64,000 nucleotides of DNA from Olsenella sp. An188 (GCF_002160255.1 NZ_NFKF01000002.1:248001-312000); one strand, 5' to 3'. Shown: positions 26,925 through 35,693, counted from the first letter of the stretch. Program-made: numbers and translations. The notes: generated by a model from the letters alone, not told the origin.

Positions 26925-27216
26925 GATGCGCTTCTCCGGCCCGTTTCTTGACGAACTGGCCGAGTTGGACGAATCCGCAGAAGCACGCATCTGGGAAAAA
27001 CTTGAGCTGGTTGAGTCTTTTCCCGGCGTTGGATCGTCTCTTTTGGAGCCGCTTCTTGTGCGTGCGTTTGGTCGAGGCTGCCTCAAGGTCTCCGCGGTCG
27101 GCTACGACGTCATCTACGAGCGCTCAAGCGAAGGGGACGAAGACGACCGCGGCAACGGCGAAGGCGATGAGACCGTCAGCGTGCTTGGCATCATCAAGCA
27201 GCGTCGGATTCGCTAG
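26917..27216 (+). CDS. Type II toxin, RelE/ParE-like
   Basis: A roughly 99-residue toxin candidate. MRFSGPFLDELAELDESAEARIWEKLELVESFPGVG and the end VSVLGIIKQRRIR fit the RelE/ParE fold: N-terminal helices, beta-sheet, basic C-terminus. RelE members cut mRNA on the ribosome and ParE members block gyrase; which applies cannot be told. Start is GTG 26917 (GAAGGG upstream, 8-base overlap with the antitoxin) or ATG 26926. An acidic insert (SSEGDEDDRGNGEGDE) in the C-terminal half is unusual. Confidence 0.7.
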   Translation: MTRMRFSGPFLDELAELDESAEARIWEKLELVESFPGVGSSLLEPLLVRAFGRGCLKVSAVGYDVIYERSSEGDEDDRGNGEGDETVSVLGIIKQRRIR

Positions 27217-27225
27217 GCGCCTGAG

Positions 27226-27393
27226 ATGGGGCAGGGACGATTTGCCCTCAAGTCAAACCTTTCGAAGGCGGTAACGCAAAGAGGCGCGGCGCCCGGGAGG
27301 TACGATGGATTGCTTGAGGCGTCTCAGCACGGGGACGTCTTCTCACTCAACATCCTCCTGTCCCCCGCAGGCACAACGTCCGCGACGAGCTAG
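27226..27393 (+). pseudogene. C-terminal remnant of a fourth GHKL histidine kinase
   Basis: A 55-codon frame ends in GRYDGLLEASQHGDVFSLN followed by ILLSPAG and a TAG at 27391. This matches the C-terminal tails of the intact kinases nearby: ERYGGSL...DGVFYLNVLLAMP at 25233-26564 and EKYDGSL...GIFRLDAVIPV at 30903-32228. Residues before RYDG are only weakly kinase-like and no ribosome site is seen. The rest of the kinase and its regulator are gone. Best read as the stub of a deleted two-component pair. Confidence 0.55.
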
Positions 27394-27544
27394 CCAGCCG
27401 CAGGGAAAGCACCCGTTGCACCCATAGTTAAAACTCTTCAACGGCGAGAAGTACGGCAGGGCGTGACTCCCGTGGGCAAAAGGAGGTGCGGCACCCCGGA
27501 ACAGGGGGGTACCGCACCTGGGAGGGGCAATCTGTTCGAACAGC
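27394..27544. terminator. Terminator of GH3 gene 27545-29965
   Basis: AGGTGCGG (27484-27491) pairs with CCGCACCT (27512-27519), with CACCCC/GGGGGGT continuing the stem inward. On the minus strand a CCTTTTGCC tail follows. A GGCGAGAAG copy lies at 27443. Nothing else is visible. Confidence 0.65.
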
Positions 27545-29965
27545 CTAGAGCTCGATGTGCTCCGGAGTCGTGAGCGGCTCGACCGAGTAGGTCTTCACAC
27601 GGTCGTCGTCAATCACGCCGGACCAGTTGAGGCCAAAGGCGAAGTCGTACTCGTTGCCCTCGGAGTCGACGTAGCACTCGAGGTCACGCGGGACGTCCTC
27701 CTGGTTGGCCTCGACGGTGTCCATGTTGGCCGGCATCTGGAGCGGCAGGAGGGCGCTCGGCTCGGTCTTGCCCGCGAGCAGGTTGAGGTAGTCGTCACCA
27801 CCAGCGTTGAAGCCGATGAGGATGGCATCGGCGAGCGGCTCGACCTCCGAGAAGACCATCGGGCGGTCGGCACTCACGCACAGGACCAGCGGCACGTCTC
27901 CGGAAGCCTCGGACATCTCCTGGACGAAGGTAAGCTCAGAGGCGTTGGCGGCCGTCGTGGACTTGCCCACGTAGCTGCGGTTCTCCTTCTCACCGTTCAC
28001 CACGTCGCCTGCGATGGAGTTCTCGCGCACGTTGGGGCCGTCGGCCACGTACTCGCCGTACTGGAGCGTGATGGGCACGTAGGTCTCGGTCTCGGCGTCA
28101 AAGCCCACACCCGCGGTCGGGTTGTTGATGTAGCAGGCCACAAGATCGCACTCGGCAATCTGCTCGGGCGTGGCGCGGGTGACGTCGGACTCGGCATAGG
28201 TGGGGTTGCCGTCCTCGCCCGCGGGGCCGGTCGGGTCGCCGATGGTATCGGTCACGATCTCAATCACCTCGGAGGCAACGGCCTCGGTGACGGGCAGCGT
28301 CCAGGCGCCGTCGGCAAACTTCATCGGAACGTAGACCTTGGGCTTAGCTCCGCCGCGGTCGGAGATGGCACCGCCCACGTTCTTGAGCATGACGATGGAC
28401 TTGTCCACGGCCTCTGCAGCGAGCGCGAGGAGCTCGTCGCTCTCCACGATCTTGTCGGCAGAGGAGGAGTCGACGTAGGGGCAGTCGGAGAGGCCGATGA
28501 CGTAGAAGGTGCGCAGCGCACGGCGGGCGGACTCGCGGACGCGGGCGAGCGCCTCGTCCTCGCTCGTCTCGCTGGCCATCTCGTCGTAGGCGGCGCGGAG
28601 CGACACGAGGTCAAAGCCTCCGCCAATCTGGTCGACGCCCGCCTCCACGATCTTCTTGCAGCGCTCGACCTTGGTCGCGTCCTCCATGCCCCAGGGGGTG
28701 GAGACCATGGCGCCCGGGTCGTCGATGACTCCCCAGTCAGAGCAGATGAGCCCGTCGTAGCCGCACTTCTCGCGCAGCAGGTCGTTCTTCCACTTGGAAA
28801 ACGCGGAGCCCACGAGCTCGCCGTACTCCTCGGTGTCAGAGTAGGCGATCGAGTAGGAGTCCATGTAGGCCGCGGTCTGGCCTGTCTTGGAGTCCAGGTG
28901 CAGGCCACCGTCCACGAACGGGATGAGGTGCGCGGCCAGGTTGTTGCCAGGATAGACGCAGAACTTGCCGTAGTCGTTGTGCGCCTCGCGGCCCTGCTCG
29001 CCGCAGCCGTCGCCGGGGAAGTGCTTGAGCATGTTGATGACGGACTCGGAACCCCAGCCCTGGTCCTCGCCGGACTCGTCGTAGGTGGACTGGAGACCGG
29101 ACGCAAAGGCGTTGGACATGTCGCGGGAGAGCGCGGGATCCTCGCCAAAGGTGTCGGGGATGCGGCTCCAGCGCGGCTCGCTCGTGATGTCCATCTGGAC
29201 GCCAAGCAGCGTGGAGACGCCCTCGGCACGGTAGGCACGTCCGTACTCGTCCGCAACGCGGCGCACGAGGTCGGGGTCAAAGCTCGCGGCGAGGCCGAGC
29301 GTGCTCGGGAAACCGTAGTCCTTGGGGTTGTTGGAGATGTTCACCGGGATGCCGTAGGTCTGGCCCTCGACGTACTCCTGGAGCTTGTTGACCCAGCGGG
29401 CGAGCACGGGGGCGCCGTTGGCGTTACCAAAGTTGAGCATCGTACGGATGCCGTGGTCGAGGACCTCCTGCAGCGTGGGGTCGGCGTTGTCGCCCTCAAC
29501 GGGGCCGGTGCCCGCAAGGACGTCGGTGATCTCACCGGCGTTGAAGACCGAGCCGTGCAGCATGAGCGCGAGGGCCTCGTCGGCCGTGAGCTGGGCGGCA
29601 AGCGCCGCGGCACGCTCGTCGGCACCCTGGCGCCAGTCCTCCCAGAGGTCAAGCTTGCCGTTGCCGTTGAGGTCCTTGAACGCGAGGCCGTCGACCTGGA
29701 TGAGCTTGTCGGTGCTCGCCACCCCCAGCGTCGCGCCGCCCTCGTTGGTCACGCGCGTCCAGCCGTCGCGCATCTCCTCCTCGGCATGCTTGGGCGTGCC
29801 CGACCCCCACTCCTCTGCGTCGATCGGGTAGGCATCCGCCGCAGGCACCCCCGAGGCGTTGTTCGCCGGGGTGTTACCCTCGCCGCTGCAGCCCGCAAGC
29901 GCCACGAGGGCGCTCGCGGCCGCCGTCGCCTGAAGGAAGTTGCGACGCGTCACGTTCTTCTCCAT
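27545..29965 (-). CDS. GH3 beta-glycosidase, Tat lipoprotein
   Basis: An 806-residue surface glycosidase. The N-terminus NVTRRNFLQATAAASALVALAGC has twin arginines and a lipobox. The EF-hand-like loop DLNGNGKLDLWEDW comes next. The TIM barrel has LKHFPGDGCGEQG, closer to the NagZ-like KHFPGxG pattern than its paralogs, and CSDW with nucleophile Asp410. The C-terminal GH3 domain ends YDFAFGLNWSGVIDDDRVK. ATG 29965 follows GAGGAGGAG. It is the most divergent of the four canonical paralogs and is divergent from the second LytTR pair, its likely regulator. Substrate is unknown. Confidence 0.88.
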   Translation of the reverse strand: MEKNVTRRNFLQATAAASALVALAGCSGEGNTPANNASGVPAADAYPIDAEEWGSGTPKHAEEEMRDGWTRVTNEGGATLGVASTDKLIQVDGLAFKDLNGNGKLDLWEDWRQGADERAAALAAQLTADEALALMLHGSVFNAGEITDVLAGTGPVEGDNADPTLQEVLDHGIRTMLNFGNANGAPVLARWVNKLQEYVEGQTYGIPVNISNNPKDYGFPSTLGLAASFDPDLVRRVADEYGRAYRAEGVSTLLGVQMDITSEPRWSRIPDTFGEDPALSRDMSNAFASGLQSTYDESGEDQGWGSESVINMLKHFPGDGCGEQGREAHNDYGKFCVYPGNNLAAHLIPFVDGGLHLDSKTGQTAAYMDSYSIAYSDTEEYGELVGSAFSKWKNDLLREKCGYDGLICSDWGVIDDPGAMVSTPWGMEDATKVERCKKIVEAGVDQIGGGFDLVSLRAAYDEMASETSEDEALARVRESARRALRTFYVIGLSDCPYVDSSSADKIVESDELLALAAEAVDKSIVMLKNVGGAISDRGGAKPKVYVPMKFADGAWTLPVTEAVASEVIEIVTDTIGDPTGPAGEDGNPTYAESDVTRATPEQIAECDLVACYINNPTAGVGFDAETETYVPITLQYGEYVADGPNVRENSIAGDVVNGEKENRSYVGKSTTAANASELTFVQEMSEASGDVPLVLCVSADRPMVFSEVEPLADAILIGFNAGGDDYLNLLAGKTEPSALLPLQMPANMDTVEANQEDVPRDLECYVDSEGNEYDFAFGLNWSGVIDDDRVKTYSVEPLTTPEHIEL

Positions 29966-30195
29966 GTCTCCTCCTCTTCCGCGCGGGGGTCCCGCGCACC
30001 TGCGATGCGCAATGCACCTCTTTCGGGCCGAAACCCTATCCGCGTACGCCGAGAAGGACGCGTGCGCGTCGAGAGCGGTCCCCCAGAGGACGCAAGATGC
30101 ACTCCCGCTCTCGCAGGCGGCGCCCGCGGGAGAGGGCCGGAAACGGCCCGTCAATCGGCTACGCTAGGCACGGGAAGGATTGTCGGGGAGGAATC

Positions 30196-30906
30196 ATGTA
30201 TCGCGTTTTGATCGTAGAGGACGAGGCCGACGAGGCCTCGACCCTGAGGTCTCACCTCGAGCGGTTTGGGGCAGCGCGCGGGGTGGACTTCTCCATCACG
30301 TGGCTCAAGACGGCATTTGACTTCGTCTCGCAGAGCGGCAAGTTTGACCTCGTGTTCTTGGACATCGACCTCCCGGGCATAAGTGGCATGGAGGCTGCGC
30401 AGCTCATGCGCGTCTACGACGAGGTGACACCCATCATCTTTGTCACCAACCTCGCCCAGTTTGCCGTGAAGGGCTATGAGGTCGACGCACTCGACTTCAT
30501 GGTCAAGCCGGTGGGCTACTATGACTTCTCCCTGCGCATGGAGAAGGCCCTGCGCAAGCTCAGCGCCAACGTTGGCCGCACCATTCCCGTCCCAACCACA
30601 GACGGAGTCCGAGTGATCCCCCTCTCGCTGCTTGACTACGTCGAGGTCCGCAACCACAGCCTCATCTTCCACGTATCGGGCGACGAGCCCCTCTGCGTTC
30701 GCGGCAACCTGAGCACCTTTGAGAAGGAGAACGCCGGAGGACCGCTCCTGCGCATCTCCAAGAGCGTGCTCGTGAACATGGAACGTATCGACTGGGTGCG
30801 GGGCTATGATCTAAGGACCCTCTCCGGGGACGCGCTGCGCATCAGCCGATCGTACAAGCGCGTGGCAACCGAGGAGATAACGCGCTACCTTGGCGGCAGC
30901 AGATGA
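30196..30906 (+). CDS. LytTR-family response regulator, copy 2
   Basis: A 236-residue paralog of 24526-25236. Receiver: Glu8/Asp9, Asp56 in LVFLDIDLPG, lysine in FMVKP. The LytTR domain includes LLDYVEVRNHSLIFHV and ISKSVLVNMERI. ATG 30196 follows GGGGAGGA. The upstream 230 bases, shared with the divergent GH3 gene, hold a GGGCCG-GAAA-CGGCCC hairpin at 30134-30149. Its kinase starts inside its stop (ATGA). It likely controls the divergent GH3 gene and perhaps the lipoprotein at 32319. Confidence 0.9.
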   Translation: MYRVLIVEDEADEASTLRSHLERFGAARGVDFSITWLKTAFDFVSQSGKFDLVFLDIDLPGISGMEAAQLMRVYDEVTPIIFVTNLAQFAVKGYEVDALDFMVKPVGYYDFSLRMEKALRKLSANVGRTIPVPTTDGVRVIPLSLLDYVEVRNHSLIFHVSGDEPLCVRGNLSTFEKENAGGPLLRISKSVLVNMERIDWVRGYDLRTLSGDALRISRSYKRVATEEITRYLGGSR

Positions 30907-32228
30907 ATACGATTGGCTGGCCCATCTGGCCCGTCTCGATCGCCGTCCAGCTTACCGTGGCCGTCCTGCTCCTGGGGAGCCGCCTTACCCCACGCAACGC
31001 GTTCGGACGACGTCTCTGCGCCGTACTTGCGACAACCGCCTGCGTCGCCCTCATCCCGAGCGCCACGGGCCTGATCGACACGCTGGATAGCACCTCGCGC
31101 TACCTCGAGCAGTTCTTCGTCTTCTGCGGCGTGCTCGCCCTTCTCGTCCTGGCGGTACGCCTGCTCTTTGACGCCAACACCTGGGCGGCCCTGTTCTGCG
31201 CCACGACGGCCTACACCATGCAAAACCTTGCGAGCAGCGCCGAGCAGCTTGCGAGAATGGTTCTTCTGGGGCGGGCGCAGGACCTTGACTTCGCGGGTGG
31301 CCAGCTCTTCTCGCTGGCAACCATGGTTCTCTCCTACTCCCTCTGCTACCTTGGATTCATTCGAAAGATTGACCGCTCCGCGCTTGAGCGGATGCGCTCT
31401 CGCACCATGATTGGCGTCTACGTGGTGGTCGCCTTTGCCGTGATCGGCTTTGACCTGGTGGTCAAGAGCGCCTGCAACGAGGGGCTGACCCTGGGGACAT
31501 CCGTGCTGCTGCGCGTTGCGCACGTCCTCGCCTGCGTCTTTGTGCTCGTGTCGGAGTATGAGATCCTCTACGTCCAGCAGCTCCGCGTTGAGAAGGCCAC
31601 GACCGAGCGGCTCCTTGCCGAGCGCGGGCGCCAGTACGAGCTCGCCCGGGGCAACATCGAGGCTATCAACGTCAAGTGCCACGACATCAAGCACCAGATT
31701 CGCACGCTCTCGTCCGGCGGGCGCGTCGCCGACCCAACGGCGCTCGCCGACCTGGCGCATGAGGTGGCTATCTACGACTCCTCCCTCAGAACGGGCAACG
31801 AGGCCCTAGACACCATTCTCACCGAGAAGGGCCTCATCTGCGAGCGGAGAGGAATCACGCTCTCATGCATCGTCGACGGCTCGTCGCTCTCCTTCGTCGC
31901 GCCGAGCGACCTCTACGCCTTCTTCGGCAACGCGCTCGACAACGCCATCGAGGCGGTGAGCGCCTTCGAGGGGCTCGAGCGGCGCACCGTCTCGCTCGTC
32001 GTCAAGCGCCGCGGCAGCATGGTTACCATCCACGAGGAAAACTACTGCGCCAACCAGCCGCGCTTTCTTGACGGCACACCCCAGACCACCAAGCCGGACG
32101 CAGCCAACCACGGCTTTGGTGTGCGATCCATGCGTCTCATAGCCGAGAAGTACGACGGCTCGCTCACGGTCTCCTGCGAGCAAGGCATCTTCCGGCTTGA
32201 CGCCGTGATTCCCGTGGCGGGGAACTAG
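30903..32228 (+). CDS. GHKL sensor histidine kinase (AgrC-like), copy 2
   Basis: A 441-residue membrane kinase, paralog of 25233-26564. Six or so membrane helices occupy residues 1 to about 220, with no large outer domain. H-box KCHDIKHQIR (His260), N-box NALDNAIEA, G-box NHGFGVRSM. ATG 30903 overlaps the regulator stop by 4 bases. The membrane part differs much more from the other copies than the kinase core does, which suggests different ligands. Its gene ends at a strong shared terminator. Confidence 0.9.
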   Translation: MNTIGWPIWPVSIAVQLTVAVLLLGSRLTPRNAFGRRLCAVLATTACVALIPSATGLIDTLDSTSRYLEQFFVFCGVLALLVLAVRLLFDANTWAALFCATTAYTMQNLASSAEQLARMVLLGRAQDLDFAGGQLFSLATMVLSYSLCYLGFIRKIDRSALERMRSRTMIGVYVVVAFAVIGFDLVVKSACNEGLTLGTSVLLRVAHVLACVFVLVSEYEILYVQQLRVEKATTERLLAERGRQYELARGNIEAINVKCHDIKHQIRTLSSGGRVADPTALADLAHEVAIYDSSLRTGNEALDTILTEKGLICERRGITLSCIVDGSSLSFVAPSDLYAFFGNALDNAIEAVSAFEGLERRTVSLVVKRRGSMVTIHEENYCANQPRFLDGTPQTTKPDAANHGFGVRSMRLIAEKYDGSLTVSCEQGIFRLDAVIPVAGN

Positions 32229-32258
32229 CCCCTCGGTTGTACGAAGGGGCAAAAAGAA

Positions 32259-32288
32259 GGCGCGGCGCCTCGGGGATGGCGCCGCGCC
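32259..32288. terminator. Bidirectional terminator between kinase 2 and lipoprotein 2
   Basis: GGCGCGGCGCC (32259-32269) pairs perfectly with GGCGCCGCGCC (32278-32288) around an 8-base loop. On the minus strand the tail is TTCTTTTTGCC, a good U-tract for the lipoprotein gene; it can also stop the kinase transcript from the other side. Confidence 0.8.
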
Positions 32289-32318
32289 CGCAGAGGACGA
32301 CCGTATGTGACGTCTGGA

Positions 32319-32783
32319 TTAGCCGTAGAAGTCGAACTGGATGGTGTCGAAGTCGGCGATGCCGAAGGCGTGGGCGTCGCCCTCGCAGGTGACGGAGTCG
32401 ACAACGGTGAGGGTGACGTCGCCGGCGGTCTCGAGGTGCAGCGTGATCTCGGACTCGGTGCCCTCCCAGGTGCCGGAGTCGGTCGGCAGGTCGGCGTGGG
32501 CCTCGACGGGCTCCACCGTGCAGGTGCCGTCCTCGGCGAGGTTGAGGTCGAGCATGGCCTCGGTGCCGCCCGCGGTGCCGTAGACGGTGGTGCCGGTGAT
32601 CTCCACCGAGCCCCTCCACTGGCCCCAGTAGGCGTCCACGGCGTCGAAGTCTCCGGACTCGGAGGCGGCGGGGGCGTCGGAGCCGCCGTTGTCGCCCGTG
32701 GCGGCCGGGGTGCCGCCGCAGGCCGCGAGCGGCAGCGCGAGCGTCACGGCGAGGGCGCCGACAACCAGGATGTTCTTCTTCAT
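32319..32783 (-). CDS. Small lipoprotein of unknown function, copy 2
   Basis: A 154-residue lipoprotein, about 91% identical by my alignment to the one at 23780-24244. Signal MKKNILVVGALAVTLALPLAACGG with lipobox, acidic Gly/Ser linker, then the same beta-rich domain. Differences cluster in the last third (DVTLTVVDSVTCEGD against DVVLTVTGSAKCEGD). Here it is followed by a terminator and is not followed by a GH3 gene on its strand, unlike copy 1. The DNA is also nearly identical, so duplication or gene conversion is recent. Function is unknown. Confidence 0.8.
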   Translation of the reverse strand: MKKNILVVGALAVTLALPLAACGGTPAATGDNGGSDAPAASESGDFDAVDAYWGQWRGSVEITGTTVYGTAGGTEAMLDLNLAEDGTCTVEPVEAHADLPTDSGTWEGTESEITLHLETAGDVTLTVVDSVTCEGDAHAFGIADFDTIQFDFYG

Positions 32784-32820
32784 GGGACGTGTCTCCTTTC
32801 AAAGGTTCCGGTGCAACCAC

Positions 32821-32826
32821 ATTGTA
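32821..32826 (-). promoter_or_regulatory. -10 element of the lipoprotein copy 2 gene
   Basis: On the minus strand TACAAT is followed by GTGG, 38 bases before the start codon. No TTGACA-like -35 is seen at 16-18 bases. Two GTTT cores 22 bases apart lie just upstream (about 32838-32865). That spacing is compatible with a LytTR dimer site, but the match to the known consensus is poor. Confidence 0.35.
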
Positions 32827-32914
32827 GGTGCCCAGCTCAAACAGGGACGGTCCTTCCCGTAAACCGTCGATTTGAGAGCGCAAGTTGCACCCCTCGACAG
32901 CGAGCCTTTCCCAA

Positions 32915-33013
32915 AAAACCTCGCACCCATAGATTGTTTTTCAAACTTTCGGCAAGAGAATCCCTGTTGATGCGTTATTTGCTTTAAAAAAGAATCAATG
33001 GGTGCGAGGTTTT
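32915..33013. repeat. AT-rich intergenic inverted repeat
   Basis: AAAACCTCGCACCCAT (32915-32930) and its exact inverse (32998-33013) flank an AT-rich centre. Pairing continues imperfectly inward (AGATTGTTTTT against AAAAAGAATCA), giving a possible cruciform of nearly 30 base pairs. This is the most AT-rich stretch of the accessory block. No gene is visible. Confidence 0.6.
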
Positions 33014-33028
33014 GACAGAGGCGAGAAG

Positions 33029-33061
33029 GGCGCGCGCCGGCGAGAAGAACCGGCGCGCGCC
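33029..33061 (-). terminator. Terminator of GH3 gene 33072-35504
   Basis: GGCGCGCGCCGG (33029-33040) pairs perfectly with CCGGCGCGCGCC (33050-33061). The 9-base loop is CGAGAAGAA, part of the dispersed motif. A second motif copy (33020-33028) forms the tail, CTTCTCGCC on the minus strand. Confidence 0.75.
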
Positions 33062-33071
33062 ACCTCCGCAA

Positions 33072-35504
33072 CTAACCCGGGATGACCTCCGTCTCGGGCT
33101 CGGTGAGCGGAGCCGCCTTGTAGGTCGCGGTGCGCTCGTCGTCGATCACGCCGGCCCAGTCGAGGCCGAAGCAGAAGTCGTAGGTGTTGCCCTCGGAGTC
33201 GGTGTAGCACTCGACGTCACGCGGCACGTCCTCGTAGGATGCCTCGACGGTCTCCATGTCCTTGGGCATCTGGCAGGGCAGCAGGCCGGTGGGCTCGACC
33301 TCGCCCTTGAGGATGCGGCCGTACGCCTGCTCGAAGTTGCGGCCCGAGCTCGCCCAGGACCAGAGGATGACGTCGGCGTAGGGCTCGATCTCGTGGAAGC
33401 ACTGGGCGTTGTTGGTGGCCTCGACCGCCAGGATGATCTTGGCGTCGGGCAGGGCCTCGCGGATCTCGATCAGGCGGTCGAGGTCGGCCTCGTTGCTCGC
33501 GGTCACGGACTGGCCACGGTAGGAGCGGTTCTCCTTGGTGCCGTCCTCGAGGATGTCGCCGGCAAGCGAGGGGTCGCGCGCGGTGTCGGCGGTGTAGGGA
33601 CGGTACTGCAGCGAGATGGGCAGGTACTTGGGGGCGTCGGGGTCGACGGGCGCCGCGTCGGGGCCAAAGCCGCCGCCCTGCGGCTCGCCCGCCCCGGTGT
33701 CGGGCGAGGAGATGACGTAGAAGACGTACTCGCAGCCCGCCATGTCCGCCACGGGGAGGTCGGTGATGACCGGGCTCTCGCCGGACTCGTCAACGGTGTC
33801 GGTCACCACGTCAAAGAGCTCGTCGGCGAGGTCCTGGCTGATGGCGGAGCTGACGGTGGCAGGAGTGGACGAGAAGAACCCGCCGCCGGAGGACTTCTGC
33901 GGGATATAGCACTTCGGCTTGCCGGAGATGCCCGCCTCGGAGATGACGTTGCCCTTGTTCTTGAGCATGACGATGGAGCGGTCGGACGCCTCCTGGCCAA
34001 AGTCGAGGGCGGCCTGGTCGTTCAGGATCTCCTTGGCGCGCTCGCGGTCGGAGTAGGGGTTGTCGAAGAGCTCAACGCGGTTCATCACCGTGAAGATGCG
34101 GCGCGCGGAGTCGCGCACGCGGGCGAGCGCCTCGTCCTCGCCATACTCCTGCTCGTAGAGCTTGTACCCCTCGGTGGCCACGTCGACCGCCCAGTCGCCG
34201 CCGACCTGGTCGACGGTGGCCTCGAGGAGCTTCTCGAAGCGCTCGGGCTCGGTCATGTCCTTCACGCCGTGGGCGCGGTCGCCGAAGTCGGTCTCGCGCA
34301 GAATCTGCCAGTCGGTGGTGATCATGCCGTCCCAGCCGGCGTTGCGCAGGATCATGAGGTTGCGCCTGTTGTAGGCGCCACCCCAGATCGGGCCGAGGGA
34401 CTCGTCCTCGGTGTAGGCGATGCCGTAGTTGGGCATGACCGCCGCCATCTGACCCGTCGAGGACTCGAGGTGCATGCCACCGTCGAGGAACGGGATGAGG
34501 TGGGCGTTGAAGTTGTCGCCGGGGAAGACGTCGTACTTGCCCGCGTCGTTGTGGTCGTTGCGGCCGCCCTCGACGGCGCCGGCGCCCACGTAGTGCTTGA
34601 GCATGATGGCGACGGAGTCCTCGCCCCAGCCCTTGTCGTCGGTGCAGTCGTCGTCACCCCAGGTGGACTGCATGCCGCCGCCGAACGCCTTGCAGAGGTC
34701 GCGGTTGGCCGCGGGATCCTCGCTGATCGAGCCGCCCAAGCGCGTGTAGACGATGTTGGAGCCGATGTCGATCTGCGGGCCGAGGTTCACGCGGGCGCCC
34801 GTGACGCGCCACGCGCGACCGGTGTAGTGCCCCGACTTCTTCCACAGCTCCGGGTCGAAGGAGGAGACCAGGCAGTGGTTGTCCGGGATGTCGTAGAGCT
34901 GGTAGGGATCGGTGGAGTTCATGTACGGGATGCCGTACTTGTCGTTTGCCTCGCACCACTCCTGGACCGCGTTGATCCAGGCGATGGCGCTCGCGTAGGT
35001 GTCCGCGTTGGCGTTTGCGCGGGAGACGCCCGCACGAAGGCCCTCGCCGAGCTTGGCCTCGGAGTCCTCGTCAAGCGGGGCGCTCGTGCTCATCATGCCG
35101 TCGTGGAACATGAGCGGGAGGATCTCCTCGGCGCTCATCGTGTCAGCGAGGCTCTTGGCGCGGTCCTCATCGCTCTGGCGCCAGTCCTCGTAGAGGTCGA
35201 GCTTGCCGTTGCCGTTGAGGTCCTTGAACGCGTAGCCGTCGACCTGGATGATCTTTGCGGTGTCCATGACGCCGAGCGTGGCGCCGCCCTCCTGGGTCAC
35301 CCTGGTCCAGCCGTCGCGCACCTGCTCGGAGGCCCACTTGGCCTCGACGCCCTCGCCGTCAGGGTCGATGGGGTAGCTGTCGGCCGACGGCGCCGCCGTC
35401 TCGTCGCTCGCCGCCGGCGCGGTCGCGTCGCAGCCGGCGAGGCCCATGAGGCCTGCCGTGACCGCGGAGGCGGCCAGGAAGTTCCTGCGCGTGATGTTGC
35501 TCAT
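33072..35504 (-). CDS. GH3 beta-glycosidase, Tat lipoprotein
   Basis: An 810-residue surface glycosidase. SNITRRNFLAASAVTAGLMGLAGC gives the Tat signal and lipobox. DLNGNGKLDLYEDW is the EF-hand-like loop. The TIM barrel has LKHYVGAG and TTDW with nucleophile Asp398; the C-terminal GH3 domain ends YDFCFGLDWAGVIDDERTA. ATG 35504 is preceded by GGGAGAAGGAA. It is closest to 35722-38166 and probably arose by tandem duplication. The two genes are separated by a terminator, so this one has its own promoter. Substrate is unknown. Confidence 0.88.
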   Translation of the reverse strand: MSNITRRNFLAASAVTAGLMGLAGCDATAPAASDETAAPSADSYPIDPDGEGVEAKWASEQVRDGWTRVTQEGGATLGVMDTAKIIQVDGYAFKDLNGNGKLDLYEDWRQSDEDRAKSLADTMSAEEILPLMFHDGMMSTSAPLDEDSEAKLGEGLRAGVSRANANADTYASAIAWINAVQEWCEANDKYGIPYMNSTDPYQLYDIPDNHCLVSSFDPELWKKSGHYTGRAWRVTGARVNLGPQIDIGSNIVYTRLGGSISEDPAANRDLCKAFGGGMQSTWGDDDCTDDKGWGEDSVAIMLKHYVGAGAVEGGRNDHNDAGKYDVFPGDNFNAHLIPFLDGGMHLESSTGQMAAVMPNYGIAYTEDESLGPIWGGAYNRRNLMILRNAGWDGMITTDWQILRETDFGDRAHGVKDMTEPERFEKLLEATVDQVGGDWAVDVATEGYKLYEQEYGEDEALARVRDSARRIFTVMNRVELFDNPYSDRERAKEILNDQAALDFGQEASDRSIVMLKNKGNVISEAGISGKPKCYIPQKSSGGGFFSSTPATVSSAISQDLADELFDVVTDTVDESGESPVITDLPVADMAGCEYVFYVISSPDTGAGEPQGGGFGPDAAPVDPDAPKYLPISLQYRPYTADTARDPSLAGDILEDGTKENRSYRGQSVTASNEADLDRLIEIREALPDAKIILAVEATNNAQCFHEIEPYADVILWSWASSGRNFEQAYGRILKGEVEPTGLLPCQMPKDMETVEASYEDVPRDVECYTDSEGNTYDFCFGLDWAGVIDDERTATYKAAPLTEPETEVIPG

Positions 35505-35663
35505 TTCCTTCTCCCTTTTTTCGTTCCCTTGCAGGGCCGTGCTTCAGGTTGGATTAAACCGCCCCCAGCTCACGAGCCGAGAAGCCCCGCACGATCGGTC
35601 GAGGCCGCCACACGGATTGCAGGTGGCGTCGTCTGGATGGCAACCCGAGCGCTCAAAGAAAGC

Positions 35664-35693
35664 GCCCGCAGGCAGCCGGAGCCACCTGCGGGC
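35664..35693 (-). terminator. Terminator of GH3 gene 35722-38166
   Basis: GCCCGCAGG (35664-35672) pairs with CCTGCGGGC (35685-35693), loop of 12 bases. The minus-strand tail GCGCTTTCTTTGAG is T-rich. It lies 28 bases after the stop. Confidence 0.7.
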
